Part shown: piece by piece, positions 18,971 through 27,538 of the stretch
Layout: every line of letters starts with the position of its first letter
Position numbering within the stretch: position 1 is the stretch's first letter
Assembly: GCF_000956505.1 (NCBI RefSeq)
Contig: NZ_JYIX01000038.1
Location: 301,883 to 365,882 of the forward strand
DNA length: 64,000 bases
Direction: 5' to 3'
From: Microbacterium azadirachtae
GTDB lineage: Bacteria > Actinomycetota > Actinomycetes > Actinomycetales > Microbacteriaceae
The notes under the pieces: generated by a model
Database searches by the model: none
What the model saw: only the letters and a program-made list of their open reading frames with translations
What the model was told of the DNA's origin: nothing
Position numbers and translations under genes: made by a program

Positions 18971-19039
18971 GAGGGATGTCCTTTCCGGGGCAGCGGAGAC
19001 CGAGGCGGGGGCGGCCGCGGAGAGCCGCCCCTGACGCGG

Positions 19040-20227
19040 TCAGCCCTGCAGGTCGTCCTTGAGGACGAACTTGCCGGAGGAAGGATCGATCGACACGATC
19101 ACGAAGCCGCCGCCGGACCGGGTGTGGTCGGGCATGAAGGTCAGCGGACCGGCGAGCGTCTTGAAGTCCTTGAGGCCTTCGAGCGCCTTGACCACACCGT
19201 CGAAGTCGGTGCCCTTGGCCGTCTTCATCGCCTCGGCGACGACCTTGACCGCGTCGTAGGACTGGGTCGAGTACGGGCCGGGGTCGGCACCGGCGAGCTT
19301 CTTGTAGTCGGCGATCCACTTGTCGGCGCCCTTGAGCATGTCCGGCGTCTGCGTGAAGGTGCCGAGCACGTTCTCGGTGTATCCCTTGCCCGCGATCTCG
19401 GCGAACTTCGCATCGACGGATCCGTCGCCGACGAGGAACGTCCCGGAGAAGCCGGCGTCCTTGGACTGCCGCGCGATCAGGCCGCCCTCCTGGTAGTACC
19501 CCGTCCAGTACACGAGATCGGGCTTGGCGCCGGACAGCTGCGTCGCGACGGCCGAGTAGTCGTTCTCACCGGGTGTGATGACCGCGTTGACGTCGACCGT
19601 GAGGCCCGCGTCCTTCGCCTGCTGCGCGAACGAGTCGGCGAGGTCCTTCGAGTAGGCGGTGGCGTCGTTGACCGCCGCGACCGTCTTCGCACCGGACTTC
19701 TGCGCGTACTTCACCGCCGACGCGGCCTGCTGAGTGCCGGTGCCGTTGATGAGGAACACGCCGGGGAGCTTCTGCTTGACGAGCTCGTTCGAGTTCGCCG
19801 CCGGGATCACCATGGGGATCTTCGCCTCGTTGAAGATCGGCAGAGTGGGCAGCGTGGCGCCGGAGCAGTAGCCGCCGACCGACGCGACGACCCCGTCGGT
19901 GACGAGCTTGTTCGCTGCGGCGACGGCGGTCGTCGCATCGCAGCCGTCGTCCTGCACCTCGAGCTCGAGCTTGCGGCCGTCGATCCCGCCGTCGGCGTTG
20001 ATCTCGTCGATCGCGAGCTGCGCCCCGTTCTTCATGTAGTTGCCGAACGCGGACTCGCTGCCGGAGAAGGGGGCGAGCATACCCAGCTTGATCGGGCCTG
20101 ATGCACTGCCCGATCCGCTGTCACCTCCGCCCGCGAGGCCTCCGGAGCAGCCGGCGGTGAGGATCAGCGCGCCTGCTGCGGCGACGACGGACAAGGCACG
20201 CAGTGCGCGTGCGGTTCGGATGTGCAT
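19040..20227 (-). CDS. Branched-chain amino acid-type substrate-binding lipoprotein (LivJ/LivK-like)
   Basis: A 395-residue type I periplasmic-binding-fold lipoprotein. The signal peptide MHIRTARALRALSVVAAAGA ends in the lipobox L-T-A-G-C, followed by a Gly/Ser linker. The fold begins I-K-L-G-M-L-A-P-F-S-G-S. Typical features are L-A-I-D-E-I-N-A-D-G-G-I-D-G and V-G-G-Y-C-S-G-A-T. AGGAGG is well placed before the ATG at 20227; the in-frame extension to 20281 is rejected for lack of signal-peptide character. It is the first gene of the liv-type operon and has a candidate operator at 20273-20284. The ligand is probably hydroxyproline/proline by context. Confidence 0.93.
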   Translation of the reverse strand: MHIRTARALRALSVVAAAGALILTAGCSGGLAGGGDSGSGSASGPIKLGMLAPFSGSESAFGNYMKNGAQLAIDEINADGGIDGRKLELEVQDDGCDATTAVAAANKLVTDGVVASVGGYCSGATLPTLPIFNEAKIPMVIPAANSNELVKQKLPGVFLINGTGTQQAASAVKYAQKSGAKTVAAVNDATAYSKDLADSFAQQAKDAGLTVDVNAVITPGENDYSAVATQLSGAKPDLVYWTGYYQEGGLIARQSKDAGFSGTFLVGDGSVDAKFAEIAGKGYTENVLGTFTQTPDMLKGADKWIADYKKLAGADPGPYSTQSYDAVKVVAEAMKTAKGTDFDGVVKALEGLKDFKTLAGPLTFMPDHTRSGGGFVIVSIDPSSGKFVLKDDLQG

Positions 20228-20272
20228 GTGAGGGCCTCCTGGATGCGTCATTGCATACGTGGTTACTACCGT

Positions 20273-20284
20273 GTGACACATTAC
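20273..20284 (+). promoter_or_regulatory. Candidate GntR-type operator upstream of liv-type operon
   Basis: GTGACACATTAC, one mismatch from the 5325-5336 core, lies 46 bp upstream of the binding-protein start and 38 bp beyond the stop of the GntR gene. Confidence 0.65.
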
Positions 20285-20321
20285 TCATACGCAACGCCCG
20301 AAGGGAAGGGCGCACTGCGGC

Positions 20322-20984
20322 TCAGTGCTCCTCGTGCCCGCTCCACACGCCGCCGACGTGACCGAGGTGGCGGCGCATGAGTGCTTCCGCGCCCTCGCCG
20401 TCCCCTGCCACCAGCAGGTCGACGAGTTCCGCGTGTTCCAGGGCCGTGGGCACCAGGGCGTCGGCGTCCGCGAGGCGGACCAGTCCGACGAGTCGGGTCT
20501 GCTGCCGCAGCTCGCGGACGGTGTCGACCAGCTTCTGGTTCCCGGTCACCGCGAGGACGCGGAGATGGAACGCGGTATCGGCCTCGAGGTACTCCTCGAA
20601 GCGGCGAGCCCTGCCTGCTGCGACGATCCGGTCGGCGAGCTCGCGCAGCTCCTTCGCGAGAGCTCCGTCGACCTCGCCGGCGACCCGTCGCATGGGCGGG
20701 GCCTCCAGCAGCAGGCGCACTTCCGTGAGCTGGTGCAGCTCATCGGCGGAGACCTCGGTCACCTGGAAGCCCCGGTTGCGGATCGGACGCAGGAATCCGC
20801 GGCGGGCGAGGTTCAGCATGGCCTCGCGCACCGGAGTGGCGCTCACGCCGAAGTCGCCGGCGAGGGTCGGCACGGTCAGCACCTCGCCCGGAGGCGTCTC
20901 CCCCGACACGATCCGCGCCGCGATCATGCGCTCGACCTGTTCCCTCAGACTCTCTGCAGGCACGAGGATGGATCCAGTGCTCAT
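20322..20984 (-). CDS. GntR-family transcriptional regulator, FadR/VanR (FCD) subgroup
   Basis: A 220-residue regulator. The N-terminal winged helix-turn-helix contains P-G-E-V-L-T-V-P-T-L-A-G-D-F-G-V-S and T-P-V-R-E-A-M-L-N-L-A-R-R-G-F, the GntR signature. The all-helical C-terminal FCD domain carries the metal/ligand residues in E-A-D-T-A-F-H-L-R and the final H-A-E-L-V-D-L-L stretch. Such proteins usually repress catabolic operons and release DNA on binding a carboxylate substrate or intermediate. It sits next to the liv-type operon and is the only local GntR regulator, so it is the natural candidate for the motif found upstream of all four hydroxyproline transcription units. Start chosen at ATG 20984; a GTG at 21017 is possible. 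Confidence 0.9.
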   Translation of the reverse strand: MSTGSILVPAESLREQVERMIAARIVSGETPPGEVLTVPTLAGDFGVSATPVREAMLNLARRGFLRPIRNRGFQVTEVSADELHQLTEVRLLLEAPPMRRVAGEVDGALAKELRELADRIVAAGRARRFEEYLEADTAFHLRVLAVTGNQKLVDTVRELRQQTRLVGLVRLADADALVPTALEHAELVDLLVAGDGEGAEALMRRHLGHVGGVWSGHEEH

Positions 20985-21076
20985 ACGCGGCACCCGTCGC
21001 AAAACGTCATACGGCACATGCTAGCGCCGCGCGTGGGATCATTGGCCGACGACCTCCCGCACCGAATCGAGGCCCT

Positions 21077-22216
21077 ATGCCGATCGAGTTCGCCTCCTCG
21101 CCGCGTTCCACGGTCGGGCTGGAGTGGGAGCTCATGCTCGCCGATCCGGCCACCGGTGATCTGGTCGGCCGCGCCCCAGAACTCCTGCACGATCTGGAGG
21201 GCGCGAGCGCCGACGAGCGGCACACCGTCACCGGCGAACTGCTGACGAACACGATCGAGGTCACGAGCGGCATCGGATCCACCGTGTCCGCCGCGGTCGA
21301 GGACATCGCAGCGGCGATCGCGGCGGTGCGGGCCGCGACGGATCCGGCCGGCATCGAGCTGCTGTCCGCGGGCAGCCATCCGTTCGCGCAGTGGTTCGAT
21401 CAGCAGGTCACCGACAAGACGCGCTACCACTCGCTCATCGAGAAGACCCAGTGGTGGGGTCGCAACATGATGATCTGGGGCATCCACGTGCACGTCGGGG
21501 TCGAGGACCGCGACAAGGTGCTGCCGATCGTCGGCGCGCTCACCTCGTATCTGCCGCACCTGCAGGCCCTCGCCGCCTCCAGCCCGTTCTGGGCCGGGGA
21601 GCGCACCGGCTACGCGTCCAACCGCGCCCTCGTTTTCCAGCAGCTGCCGACGGCGGGGCTGCCCTGGCCGCTGCCGGACTGGGCGGCCTACGAGGGCTAC
21701 CTCGACGACATGGTGCGCACGGGAGTGATGGCCGATGCGACAGAGGTGCGCTGGGACATCCGCCCCGCACCGCGCTGGGGCACGATCGAGGTACGCGCCT
21801 GCGACGGCATGTCCACCCTGCGCGAGCTCGCCGCCGTCGCGGCCCTCACGCAGGTGCTCGTGGAGTCGTTCTCGCGCGACCTCGACGAGGGGCGACCGCT
21901 CGCGGTCCTCGCCCCGTGGTTCCACCGCGAGAACAAGTGGCGCACGGCGCGGTACGGGCTCGATGCCGAGGTCATCGTGTCGGCCGACGGCACGCAGCGC
22001 TCGGTGCGGGAGCACCTGGCCGAGGAGCTGGAGCGCCTCTCCCCCATCGCGGCCGAGCTGCAGTGCTCGGCGCAGTTCGGCGGGGTCGCGGACATCCTGC
22101 GGGACGGCGCGAGCTACGAGCGCCAGGTCGCGGTCGCCGACGCGACAGGAGGCGACCTGCACGAGGTGGTCGATCACCTGATCCGCGAGTTCCGCTCGGG
22201 CCCGGAGACCCTCTGA
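21077..22216 (+). CDS. Carboxylate-amine ligase, YbdK/GCS2 family
   Basis: A 379-residue enzyme of the glutamate-cysteine ligase 2 family. The start T-V-G-L-E-W-E-L-M-L carries the metal-binding Glu residues, followed by T-N-T-I-E-V-T-S-G. The signature W-G-R-N-M-M-I-W-G-I-H-V-H-V-G with its conserved histidines is at about 127-141. The C-terminal part has R-W-D-I-R-P-A-P-R-W-G-T-I-E-V-R. YbdK-type proteins show weak gamma-glutamylcysteine synthetase activity in E. coli. Actinobacteria use mycothiol, so the physiological substrate here is uncertain. It is a monocistronic gene divergent from the GntR gene and convergent with the SorC-family gene. Confidence 0.88.
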   Translation: MPIEFASSPRSTVGLEWELMLADPATGDLVGRAPELLHDLEGASADERHTVTGELLTNTIEVTSGIGSTVSAAVEDIAAAIAAVRAATDPAGIELLSAGSHPFAQWFDQQVTDKTRYHSLIEKTQWWGRNMMIWGIHVHVGVEDRDKVLPIVGALTSYLPHLQALAASSPFWAGERTGYASNRALVFQQLPTAGLPWPLPDWAAYEGYLDDMVRTGVMADATEVRWDIRPAPRWGTIEVRACDGMSTLRELAAVAALTQVLVESFSRDLDEGRPLAVLAPWFHRENKWRTARYGLDAEVIVSADGTQRSVREHLAEELERLSPIAAELQCSAQFGGVADILRDGASYERQVAVADATGGDLHEVVDHLIREFRSGPETL

Positions 22217-22270
22217 TTCCTCGGCACCCGGTCCAGGGCCTCCGAGGACGGTCCGGAGCACCGCGAGGGA

Positions 22271-23233
22271 TCAGCCCTCGACGAGCTGACGCGCGAGCCC
22301 CTCGTCCAGCACGACGTCGGTGACCAGCCGGGCGCCGATCGCCGCCCGCAGCGAGGGCAGCTTCTGCGCGCCGGCGACGACGCAGAACCGCCGCGCGACG
22401 CGGCGCAGCCGGTCCAGCCCCGGCCCCGTCGCACGCGCGTTCACCGCGATGTCCTTCCAGGTGCCGTCGGCACGGAAGAACACGGTCGCCACATCGCCGA
22501 TCGCCCTGTCCTCGCGCAGGCTCCGGTAATCGTCGCGGCCGAGGTAGCCGCCCACGTAGACGCGGCTGGGCACCTCGGCGCTCGGGGAGCCGACGCTGAA
22601 CACGGCGAGGTCCATCTTGGCCTGCAGATCCAGCACGCGAAGGGTGCTGCGCTCCCGCCACATCGCCTCCCTCGTGCGGGGGTCGTCGAAGAACGCGGGC
22701 ACCGGGAACTGCTGCACCTGCGCGCCGAAGGCGGATCCGAACCTCTGCAGGATCTCGCTCGAGTACTCCACCCCGCTGGTCAGGGTGTTGCCGGCGCCGT
22801 TGAGCTGAACGATAGTCGTGCCGCGGGTCTCCTTCTGCCCGAGGTCACGGCTGACCGCGCTGATCGTCGATCCCCAAGCGAGGCCGACCACCATGTTCGA
22901 GTCGATGATCTGGGTGAGCAGGCGGCCTGCGGTGAGCGCCACGCGCTCCAGCCGCTCCACCTCGGTCACGCTCTCCGGCATCGGCACCACATGCGCGGTC
23001 ACGTGCAGGCGGTCGTGCAGCTGCTGCTCGAGCTCCCCCGCGTGCTCCAGGGGCGAGTTGATCCTGATGTCGACGAGGCCGACCTCGCGCGCATAGCTCA
23101 GCAGACGCGACACCGAGGACCGGGACGTCTCCAGCTCTTCCGCGATGACGTCCATCGTCTTGTCCTGCAGGTAGTACAGCCGCGCCGCCGTGAGCGCGGC
23201 GACGGCCTTCGACTGGCGCTTCCGTTCATCCAT
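22271..23233 (-). CDS. SorC-family sugar-binding transcriptional regulator, probable regulator of the glycerol operon
   Basis: A 320-residue protein. The helix-turn-helix is at about residues 25-50 (T-M-D-V-I-A-E-E-L-E-T-S-R-S-S-V-S-R-L-L). The large C-terminal SorC/DeoR-type sugar-phosphate sensor domain contains V-G-L-A-W-G-S-T-I and Q-L-N-G-A-G. These regulators bind phosphorylated sugars or triose phosphates. It is divergent from glpD-glpF-glpK, with the palindrome TGCACATTCGTGCA (23268-23281) between them, so glycerol-3-phosphate-responsive control of that operon is the likely role (inference). The start at 23233 has GGAGGG six bases upstream. Confidence 0.88.
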   Translation of the reverse strand: MDERKRQSKAVAALTAARLYYLQDKTMDVIAEELETSRSSVSRLLSYAREVGLVDIRINSPLEHAGELEQQLHDRLHVTAHVVPMPESVTEVERLERVALTAGRLLTQIIDSNMVVGLAWGSTISAVSRDLGQKETRGTTIVQLNGAGNTLTSGVEYSSEILQRFGSAFGAQVQQFPVPAFFDDPRTREAMWRERSTLRVLDLQAKMDLAVFSVGSPSAEVPSRVYVGGYLGRDDYRSLREDRAIGDVATVFFRADGTWKDIAVNARATGPGLDRLRRVARRFCVVAGAQKLPSLRAAIGARLVTDVVLDEGLARQLVEG

Positions 23234-23267
23234 TCCTGGCCCTCCGAGGATCGATCCGACCGATTCT

Positions 23268-23281
23268 TGCACATTCGTGCA
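23268..23281. promoter_or_regulatory. Candidate operator between SorC-type regulator and glpD
   Basis: Perfect inverted repeat TGCAC-ATTC-GTGCA, 35 bp upstream of the regulator start and 60 bp upstream of the glpD start. The position suits autoregulation plus control of the glycerol operon. Confidence 0.55.
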
Positions 23282-23341
23282 GCCTGCTTGACCATACGGG
23301 CGGCTGGGGGAATGCTGTGAGAAATCCGGAAGGAGACGAAG

Positions 23342-25051
23342 ATGACCGACCACGTCCACAACGCCGCAGAACGCCCCGAGGTGACGCGAGTCCGCGAAGC
23401 GGGCCGCACCACCGTGCTGGTGATCGGAGGCGGGATCAACGGGATCTCCACCTTCCGCGACCTCGCTCTGCAGGGCGTCGACGTGGTCCTCGTCGAGCGC
23501 GGCGACTTCGCCTCCGGCGCCTCCTCCGCCTCGAGCCACATGATCCACGGCGGCATCCGCTACCTCGAGAACGGCGAGTTCCGCCTCGTCAAGGAGTCGG
23601 TCACCGAGCGCAACGGGCTGCTGAGGATCGCCCCGCACTACGTCAAGCCACTCGAGACGACGATCCCGATCTACTCGACCTTCTCGGGAATCCTGTCGGC
23701 GCCGCTGCGCTTCCTCACGCACAAGTCGGGCAAGCCCCAGGAGCGCGGAGCGTTCCTCATCAAGATGGGCCTGACCATCTACGACACGTTCTCGCGTGAC
23801 GGCGGCATGGTGCCGCGGCACAAATTCCTCGGCCGCAAGAAGTCCCTCGCGGAGCTTCCCGCCATGGATCCGAAGATCAAGTACACGGCGACCTACTACG
23901 ACGCCTCGATGCACGACCCGGAGCGCCTCGCGCTCGACGTGCTGCAGGACGGTCGCGCGGCGCACCCGGGTGCGCGCGCCCTGAACTACGTCGAGGCGAT
24001 CGGCCACGACGGCGACGCCGTGCTCGTGCGCGACCGCGAGAGCGGCACCGAGTTCGCGATCGCCGCCGACGTCGTCGTGAACACGTCCGGCCCCTGGACC
24101 GACCTCACCAACGAGGCCATGGGAGAGCTCACCCGCTTCATGGGCGGCACCAAGGGCTCGCACATCGTGCTGGACAACCCCGAGCTGCTCGCCGCGACCC
24201 GCGGACGCGAGATCTTCTTCGAGCACTCCGACGGCCGCATCGTGCTGATCTACCCGCTCAAGGGCAAGGTCATGGTCGGCACGACGGACATCGACGCCGA
24301 CCCGCGCGAGGTGGCGCTGTGCACCGAGGAGGAGATCGACTACTTCTTCGATCTCGTGCACCACGTCTTCCCGGACATCGCCGTGAACCGCGAGCAGATC
24401 GTCTACCGGTTCAGCGGGATCCGCCCGCTCCCCCGTCACGAGGACACCGCGCCGGGATTCGTCTCGCGGGACTACCGCGTCGAGGTCGACAACAGCCACG
24501 CCGTCCCGCACCTCAGCCTCGTCGGCGGCAAGTGGACGACGTTCCGCGCGCTCGGCGAGACGCTTTCGGACAAGATCCTGGATCTGCTGGGCCGTACCCG
24601 CGTCGTCTCGACCCTGGGCCGCGCGATCGGCGGCGGCAAGGACTACCCGCAGGACGACGCGGCGCGCGCCGCCTGGATCTCGCAGCACCTGCCCGGTGCC
24701 GGAGAGCGGGCCGAACCGCTGCTCAAGCGCTACGGCACCCGCGCCGCCGACGTGTGGCAGTACGTCGAGCAGGGTGCCGACGCGCCCCTCGCCGGCGGTC
24801 AGCTCTCGACCCGCGAGCTCGAGTGGATGGTGCAGAACGAGCTGATCGTGCGCCTCGAAGACGTGATCCTGCGCCGCACGAGCCTCGCCTTCACCGGAGA
24901 CGTGACCGAGGAGATCCTCGAAGAGGTCGCCGAGGCGCTCGCGCCGCTCAAGGGCTGGGACCGCGCGCGCACCGCGCGCGAGGTCGAGCTGACCCGCGAG
25001 CTGCTGAACACCCGGCACGGACTTTCCCTCGTCGCCCGCACCCGCGGGTAG
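23342..25051 (+). CDS. glpD: Aerobic glycerol-3-phosphate dehydrogenase
   Basis: A 569-residue FAD enzyme oxidising glycerol-3-phosphate to dihydroxyacetone phosphate and feeding electrons to the quinone pool. It shows V-L-V-I-G-G-G-I-N-G (FAD motif, about residues 25-34) and the GlpD signature G-I-R-Y-L-E-N-G-E-F at about 70. The substrate-binding stretch is I-R-P-L-P-R-H-E. The FAD closure V-G-G-K-W-T-T-F-R-A is near 395, followed by the C-terminal helical domain. The ribosome site GGAAGGAGACGAAG precedes the ATG. It is the first gene of the operon with the facilitator and kinase. Confidence 0.95.
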   Translation: MTDHVHNAAERPEVTRVREAGRTTVLVIGGGINGISTFRDLALQGVDVVLVERGDFASGASSASSHMIHGGIRYLENGEFRLVKESVTERNGLLRIAPHYVKPLETTIPIYSTFSGILSAPLRFLTHKSGKPQERGAFLIKMGLTIYDTFSRDGGMVPRHKFLGRKKSLAELPAMDPKIKYTATYYDASMHDPERLALDVLQDGRAAHPGARALNYVEAIGHDGDAVLVRDRESGTEFAIAADVVVNTSGPWTDLTNEAMGELTRFMGGTKGSHIVLDNPELLAATRGREIFFEHSDGRIVLIYPLKGKVMVGTTDIDADPREVALCTEEEIDYFFDLVHHVFPDIAVNREQIVYRFSGIRPLPRHEDTAPGFVSRDYRVEVDNSHAVPHLSLVGGKWTTFRALGETLSDKILDLLGRTRVVSTLGRAIGGGKDYPQDDAARAAWISQHLPGAGERAEPLLKRYGTRAADVWQYVEQGADAPLAGGQLSTRELEWMVQNELIVRLEDVILRRTSLAFTGDVTEEILEEVAEALAPLKGWDRARTAREVELTRELLNTRHGLSLVARTRG

Positions 25052-25137
25052 CGAGATCCCAGCGCCGCCCTTCTCGGCGTCTTCTCGAACACCGCACCGG
25101 CAGAGGGGCCGGTGCTCTGCGAAAGGTCAATGGAGAC

Positions 25138-25911
25138 ATGCCTGATGTGAATATGGGCCTCTACTTCGTGTCCGAACTGGTCGGCACCGCGATGCTGCTC
25201 CTGCTCGGCTGCGGCGTCGTGGCGAACGTCGCGCTGGTGAAGAACAAGGGCTTCAACGGCGGCTTCCTGATGGTCAACTGGGGATGGGGCCTGGCGGTCT
25301 TCGCCGGTGTGCTCGTCTCCGCCTACTCCGGGGCGATCCTGAACCCCGCGGTCGGCATCGGTCTGTTCGTGCAGCACCTGCTCGACCCCACGAAGGGGAT
25401 CGACTTCACCCACTACGCCGTCGCGACCGGGGCGGAGCTGCTCGGTGCGATCATCGGCGCCGTGCTCTGCTGGCTCGCCTACAAGCAGCACTTCGACGAG
25501 GAGCCGGAGCCGGCCAACAAGCTCGGCGTCTTCTCGACGGGCCCGGCGATCCGCTCCTACGGCTGGAACCTGGTCACCGAGATCATCGGCACGTTCGTCC
25601 TCGTGTTCGTGATCTTCGCGTTCGCGGACTACGGCGACGTCAAGATCGGCACCCCTGGTGGCCTCGGCGCGCTGTCGGCCCTTCCCGTCGCGCTCCTCGT
25701 CGTCGCGATCGGCGCCTCGCTCGGCGGTCCGACCGGCTACGCGATCAACCCGGCCCGTGACCTCGGTCCTCGCATCGCGCACGCGATCCTCCCGATCAAG
25801 GGCAAGGGATCGAGCGACTGGGCGTACTCCTGGGTGCCCGTCGTCGGCCCGCTCCTCGGTGGAACCATCGCCGCGCTGCTCTCGCCGGTGCTGCTGCACC
25901 TCGCAAAGTAA
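25138..25911 (+). CDS. glpF: Glycerol facilitator, aquaporin (MIP) family
   Basis: A 257-residue channel with six membrane helices and both pore motifs: N-P-A in I-L-N-P-A-V-G-I-G and N-P-A-R in A-I-N-P-A-R-D-L-G-P-R. The Asp after the second N-P-A-R marks a glyceroporin rather than a water channel. A longer open frame extends upstream over the end of glpD, but M-P-D-V-N-M at 25138 (GGAG close by, AAAGG further up) begins the family match. It lies 86 bp after glpD and 30 bp before glpK. Confidence 0.93.
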   Translation: MPDVNMGLYFVSELVGTAMLLLLGCGVVANVALVKNKGFNGGFLMVNWGWGLAVFAGVLVSAYSGAILNPAVGIGLFVQHLLDPTKGIDFTHYAVATGAELLGAIIGAVLCWLAYKQHFDEEPEPANKLGVFSTGPAIRSYGWNLVTEIIGTFVLVFVIFAFADYGDVKIGTPGGLGALSALPVALLVVAIGASLGGPTGYAINPARDLGPRIAHAILPIKGKGSSDWAYSWVPVVGPLLGGTIAALLSPVLLHLAK

Positions 25912-25941
25912 CCCGAACCGCTATTCAAAGGAGAACTGCAC

Positions 25942-27456
25942 ATGGCTGATTACGTCATCGCCATCGACCAGGGCACGACCTCGAGCCGCGCCATCATCTT
26001 CGACCGCAAGGGCAGCATCATCGCCACCGGTCAGAAGGAGCACGAGCAGATCCTGCCGCAGGCCGGCTGGGTCGAGCACGACGCCTCCGAGATCTGGGCG
26101 AACGTCCAGGAGGTCATCGGCATCGCCTTGGCGCGCGCCAACGTGACGCGCCACGACATCGCCGCGGTCGGCATCACCAACCAGCGCGAAACCGCGGTGG
26201 TGTGGGACAAGACCACCGGCAAGCCGATCTACAACGCGATCGTCTGGCAGGACACCCGCACCCAGCCCATCGTCGACCGGCTCGCGGCGGACGGCGGCGT
26301 CGAGCGGTTCAAGGAGATCGTCGGCCTCCCGCTGGCGACCTACTTCTCCGGCACCAAGATCGCCTGGATCCTGGAGAACGTCGAGGGCGCGCGCGAGAAG
26401 GCCGAGGCCGGAGACCTGCTCTTCGGCACCACGGACTGCTGGGTGCTGTGGAACCTGACCGGCGGCGTGAACGGCGGCGTGCACGCGACCGACGTCACCA
26501 ACGCCTCGCGGACGATGTTCATGGACCTCGCGACGCTGCAGTGGCGCGACGACATCCTCGAGGCGTTCGGCGTTCCGAAGTCGATGATGCCATCGATCCG
26601 CTCCTCCTCCGAGGTGTACGGCGCTGCCGAGAACTCCTCGCTGCTGCGGGAGACCCCGATCGCCGGCATCCTGGGCGACCAGCAGGCGGCGACCTTCGGC
26701 CAGGCGGCGTTCAACACGGGCGAGAGCAAGAACACCTACGGCACGGGCTGCTTCCTGATCTTCAACACGGGCGAGGGGATCGTCCACTCGAAGAACGGGC
26801 TGCTCACCACCGTCGGCTACAAGCTCGGCGACGGGCCGACGCACTACGCGCTCGAGGGCTCGATCGCGGTCACCGGATCCCTCATCCAGTGGCTGCGCGA
26901 CCAGCTCGGCATCATCTCCTCCGCCCCCGAGGTGGAGGAGCTGGCCCGCCAGGTCGACGACAACGGCGGCGTGTACATCGTGCCGGCGTTCTCCGGCCTG
27001 TTCGCGCCGTACTGGCGTCCGGACGCCCGCGGCGCGATCGTGGGTCTGACCCGCTACGCGAACAAGAACCACATCGCACGCGCCGCGCTCGAGGCCGTGG
27101 CGTTCCAGACCCGCGACGTGCTCGACGCGGTCAACGCCGACGCCGGAGTGGACCTCACCGAGCTCAAGGTCGACGGCGGCATGGTCGCGAACGACGCGCT
27201 CATGCAGTTCCAGGCCGACGTGCTCGGCGTGCCGGTGGTGCGTCCCGTGGTCGCCGAGACCACCGCGCTCGGCGCGGCGTACGCGGCCGGCCTCGCGGTC
27301 GGATTCTGGAGCGGCCTGGACGACCTCGCCGCCAACTGGCAGGAGGACCGCCGCTGGGAGCCCACCATGGACGCCGCAGAGCGCGACCGCCAGCTGCGGC
27401 TGTGGCGCAAGGCCGTCACGAAGTCGATGGACTGGGTCGACGCCGACGTGAAGTGA
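25942..27456 (+). CDS. glpK: Glycerol kinase
   Basis: A 504-residue FGGY-family kinase making sn-glycerol-3-phosphate from glycerol and ATP. It shows I-D-Q-G-T-T-S-S-R (phosphate 1), W-V-E-H-D (substrate contacts), T-N-Q-R-E-T, G-D-Q-Q-A-A (catalytic Asp) and the FGGY signature region [17 protein letters not shown] is near the C-terminus. AAAGGAGAACTGCAC gives a near-ideal ribosome site. It is the last gene of the operon, ended by the 27463-27513 hairpin. Confidence 0.96.
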   Translation: MADYVIAIDQGTTSSRAIIFDRKGSIIATGQKEHEQILPQAGWVEHDASEIWANVQEVIGIALARANVTRHDIAAVGITNQRETAVVWDKTTGKPIYNAIVWQDTRTQPIVDRLAADGGVERFKEIVGLPLATYFSGTKIAWILENVEGAREKAEAGDLLFGTTDCWVLWNLTGGVNGGVHATDVTNASRTMFMDLATLQWRDDILEAFGVPKSMMPSIRSSSEVYGAAENSSLLRETPIAGILGDQQAATFGQAAFNTGESKNTYGTGCFLIFNTGEGIVHSKNGLLTTVGYKLGDGPTHYALEGSIAVTGSLIQWLRDQLGIISSAPEVEELARQVDDNGGVYIVPAFSGLFAPYWRPDARGAIVGLTRYANKNHIARAALEAVAFQTRDVLDAVNADAGVDLTELKVDGGMVANDALMQFQADVLGVPVVRPVVAETTALGAAYAAGLAVGFWSGLDDLAANWQEDRRWEPTMDAAERDRQLRLWRKAVTKSMDWVDADVK

Positions 27457-27462
27457 CCTGAC

Positions 27463-27513
27463 ACACGACGAAGGCGGTCCGGAGGTGAATCCTCCGGACC
27501 GCCTTCGTCGTGT
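27463..27513. terminator. Perfect long hairpin terminator after glpK
   Basis: A 23-bp perfect inverted repeat (27463-27485 and 27491-27513) with a five-base loop, six bases after the glpK stop and 26 bases before the convergent GH85 stop. Probably bidirectional; there is no T-run. Confidence 0.88.
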
Positions 27514-27538
27514 CGGCCGGCGAGCGCCGACCCCCGGG

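Noticed and set aside
22271..25018. Minus-strand open frame of about 900 codons running from the SorC regulator back through glpD
   Set aside because: Only the part from 23233 onward encodes the regulator; the rest is antisense to glpD and has no family resemblance.
24319..25911. GlpF as a long N-terminally extended protein overlapping glpD
   Set aside because: The extension is basic and arginine-rich; the aquaporin family match begins at 25138.
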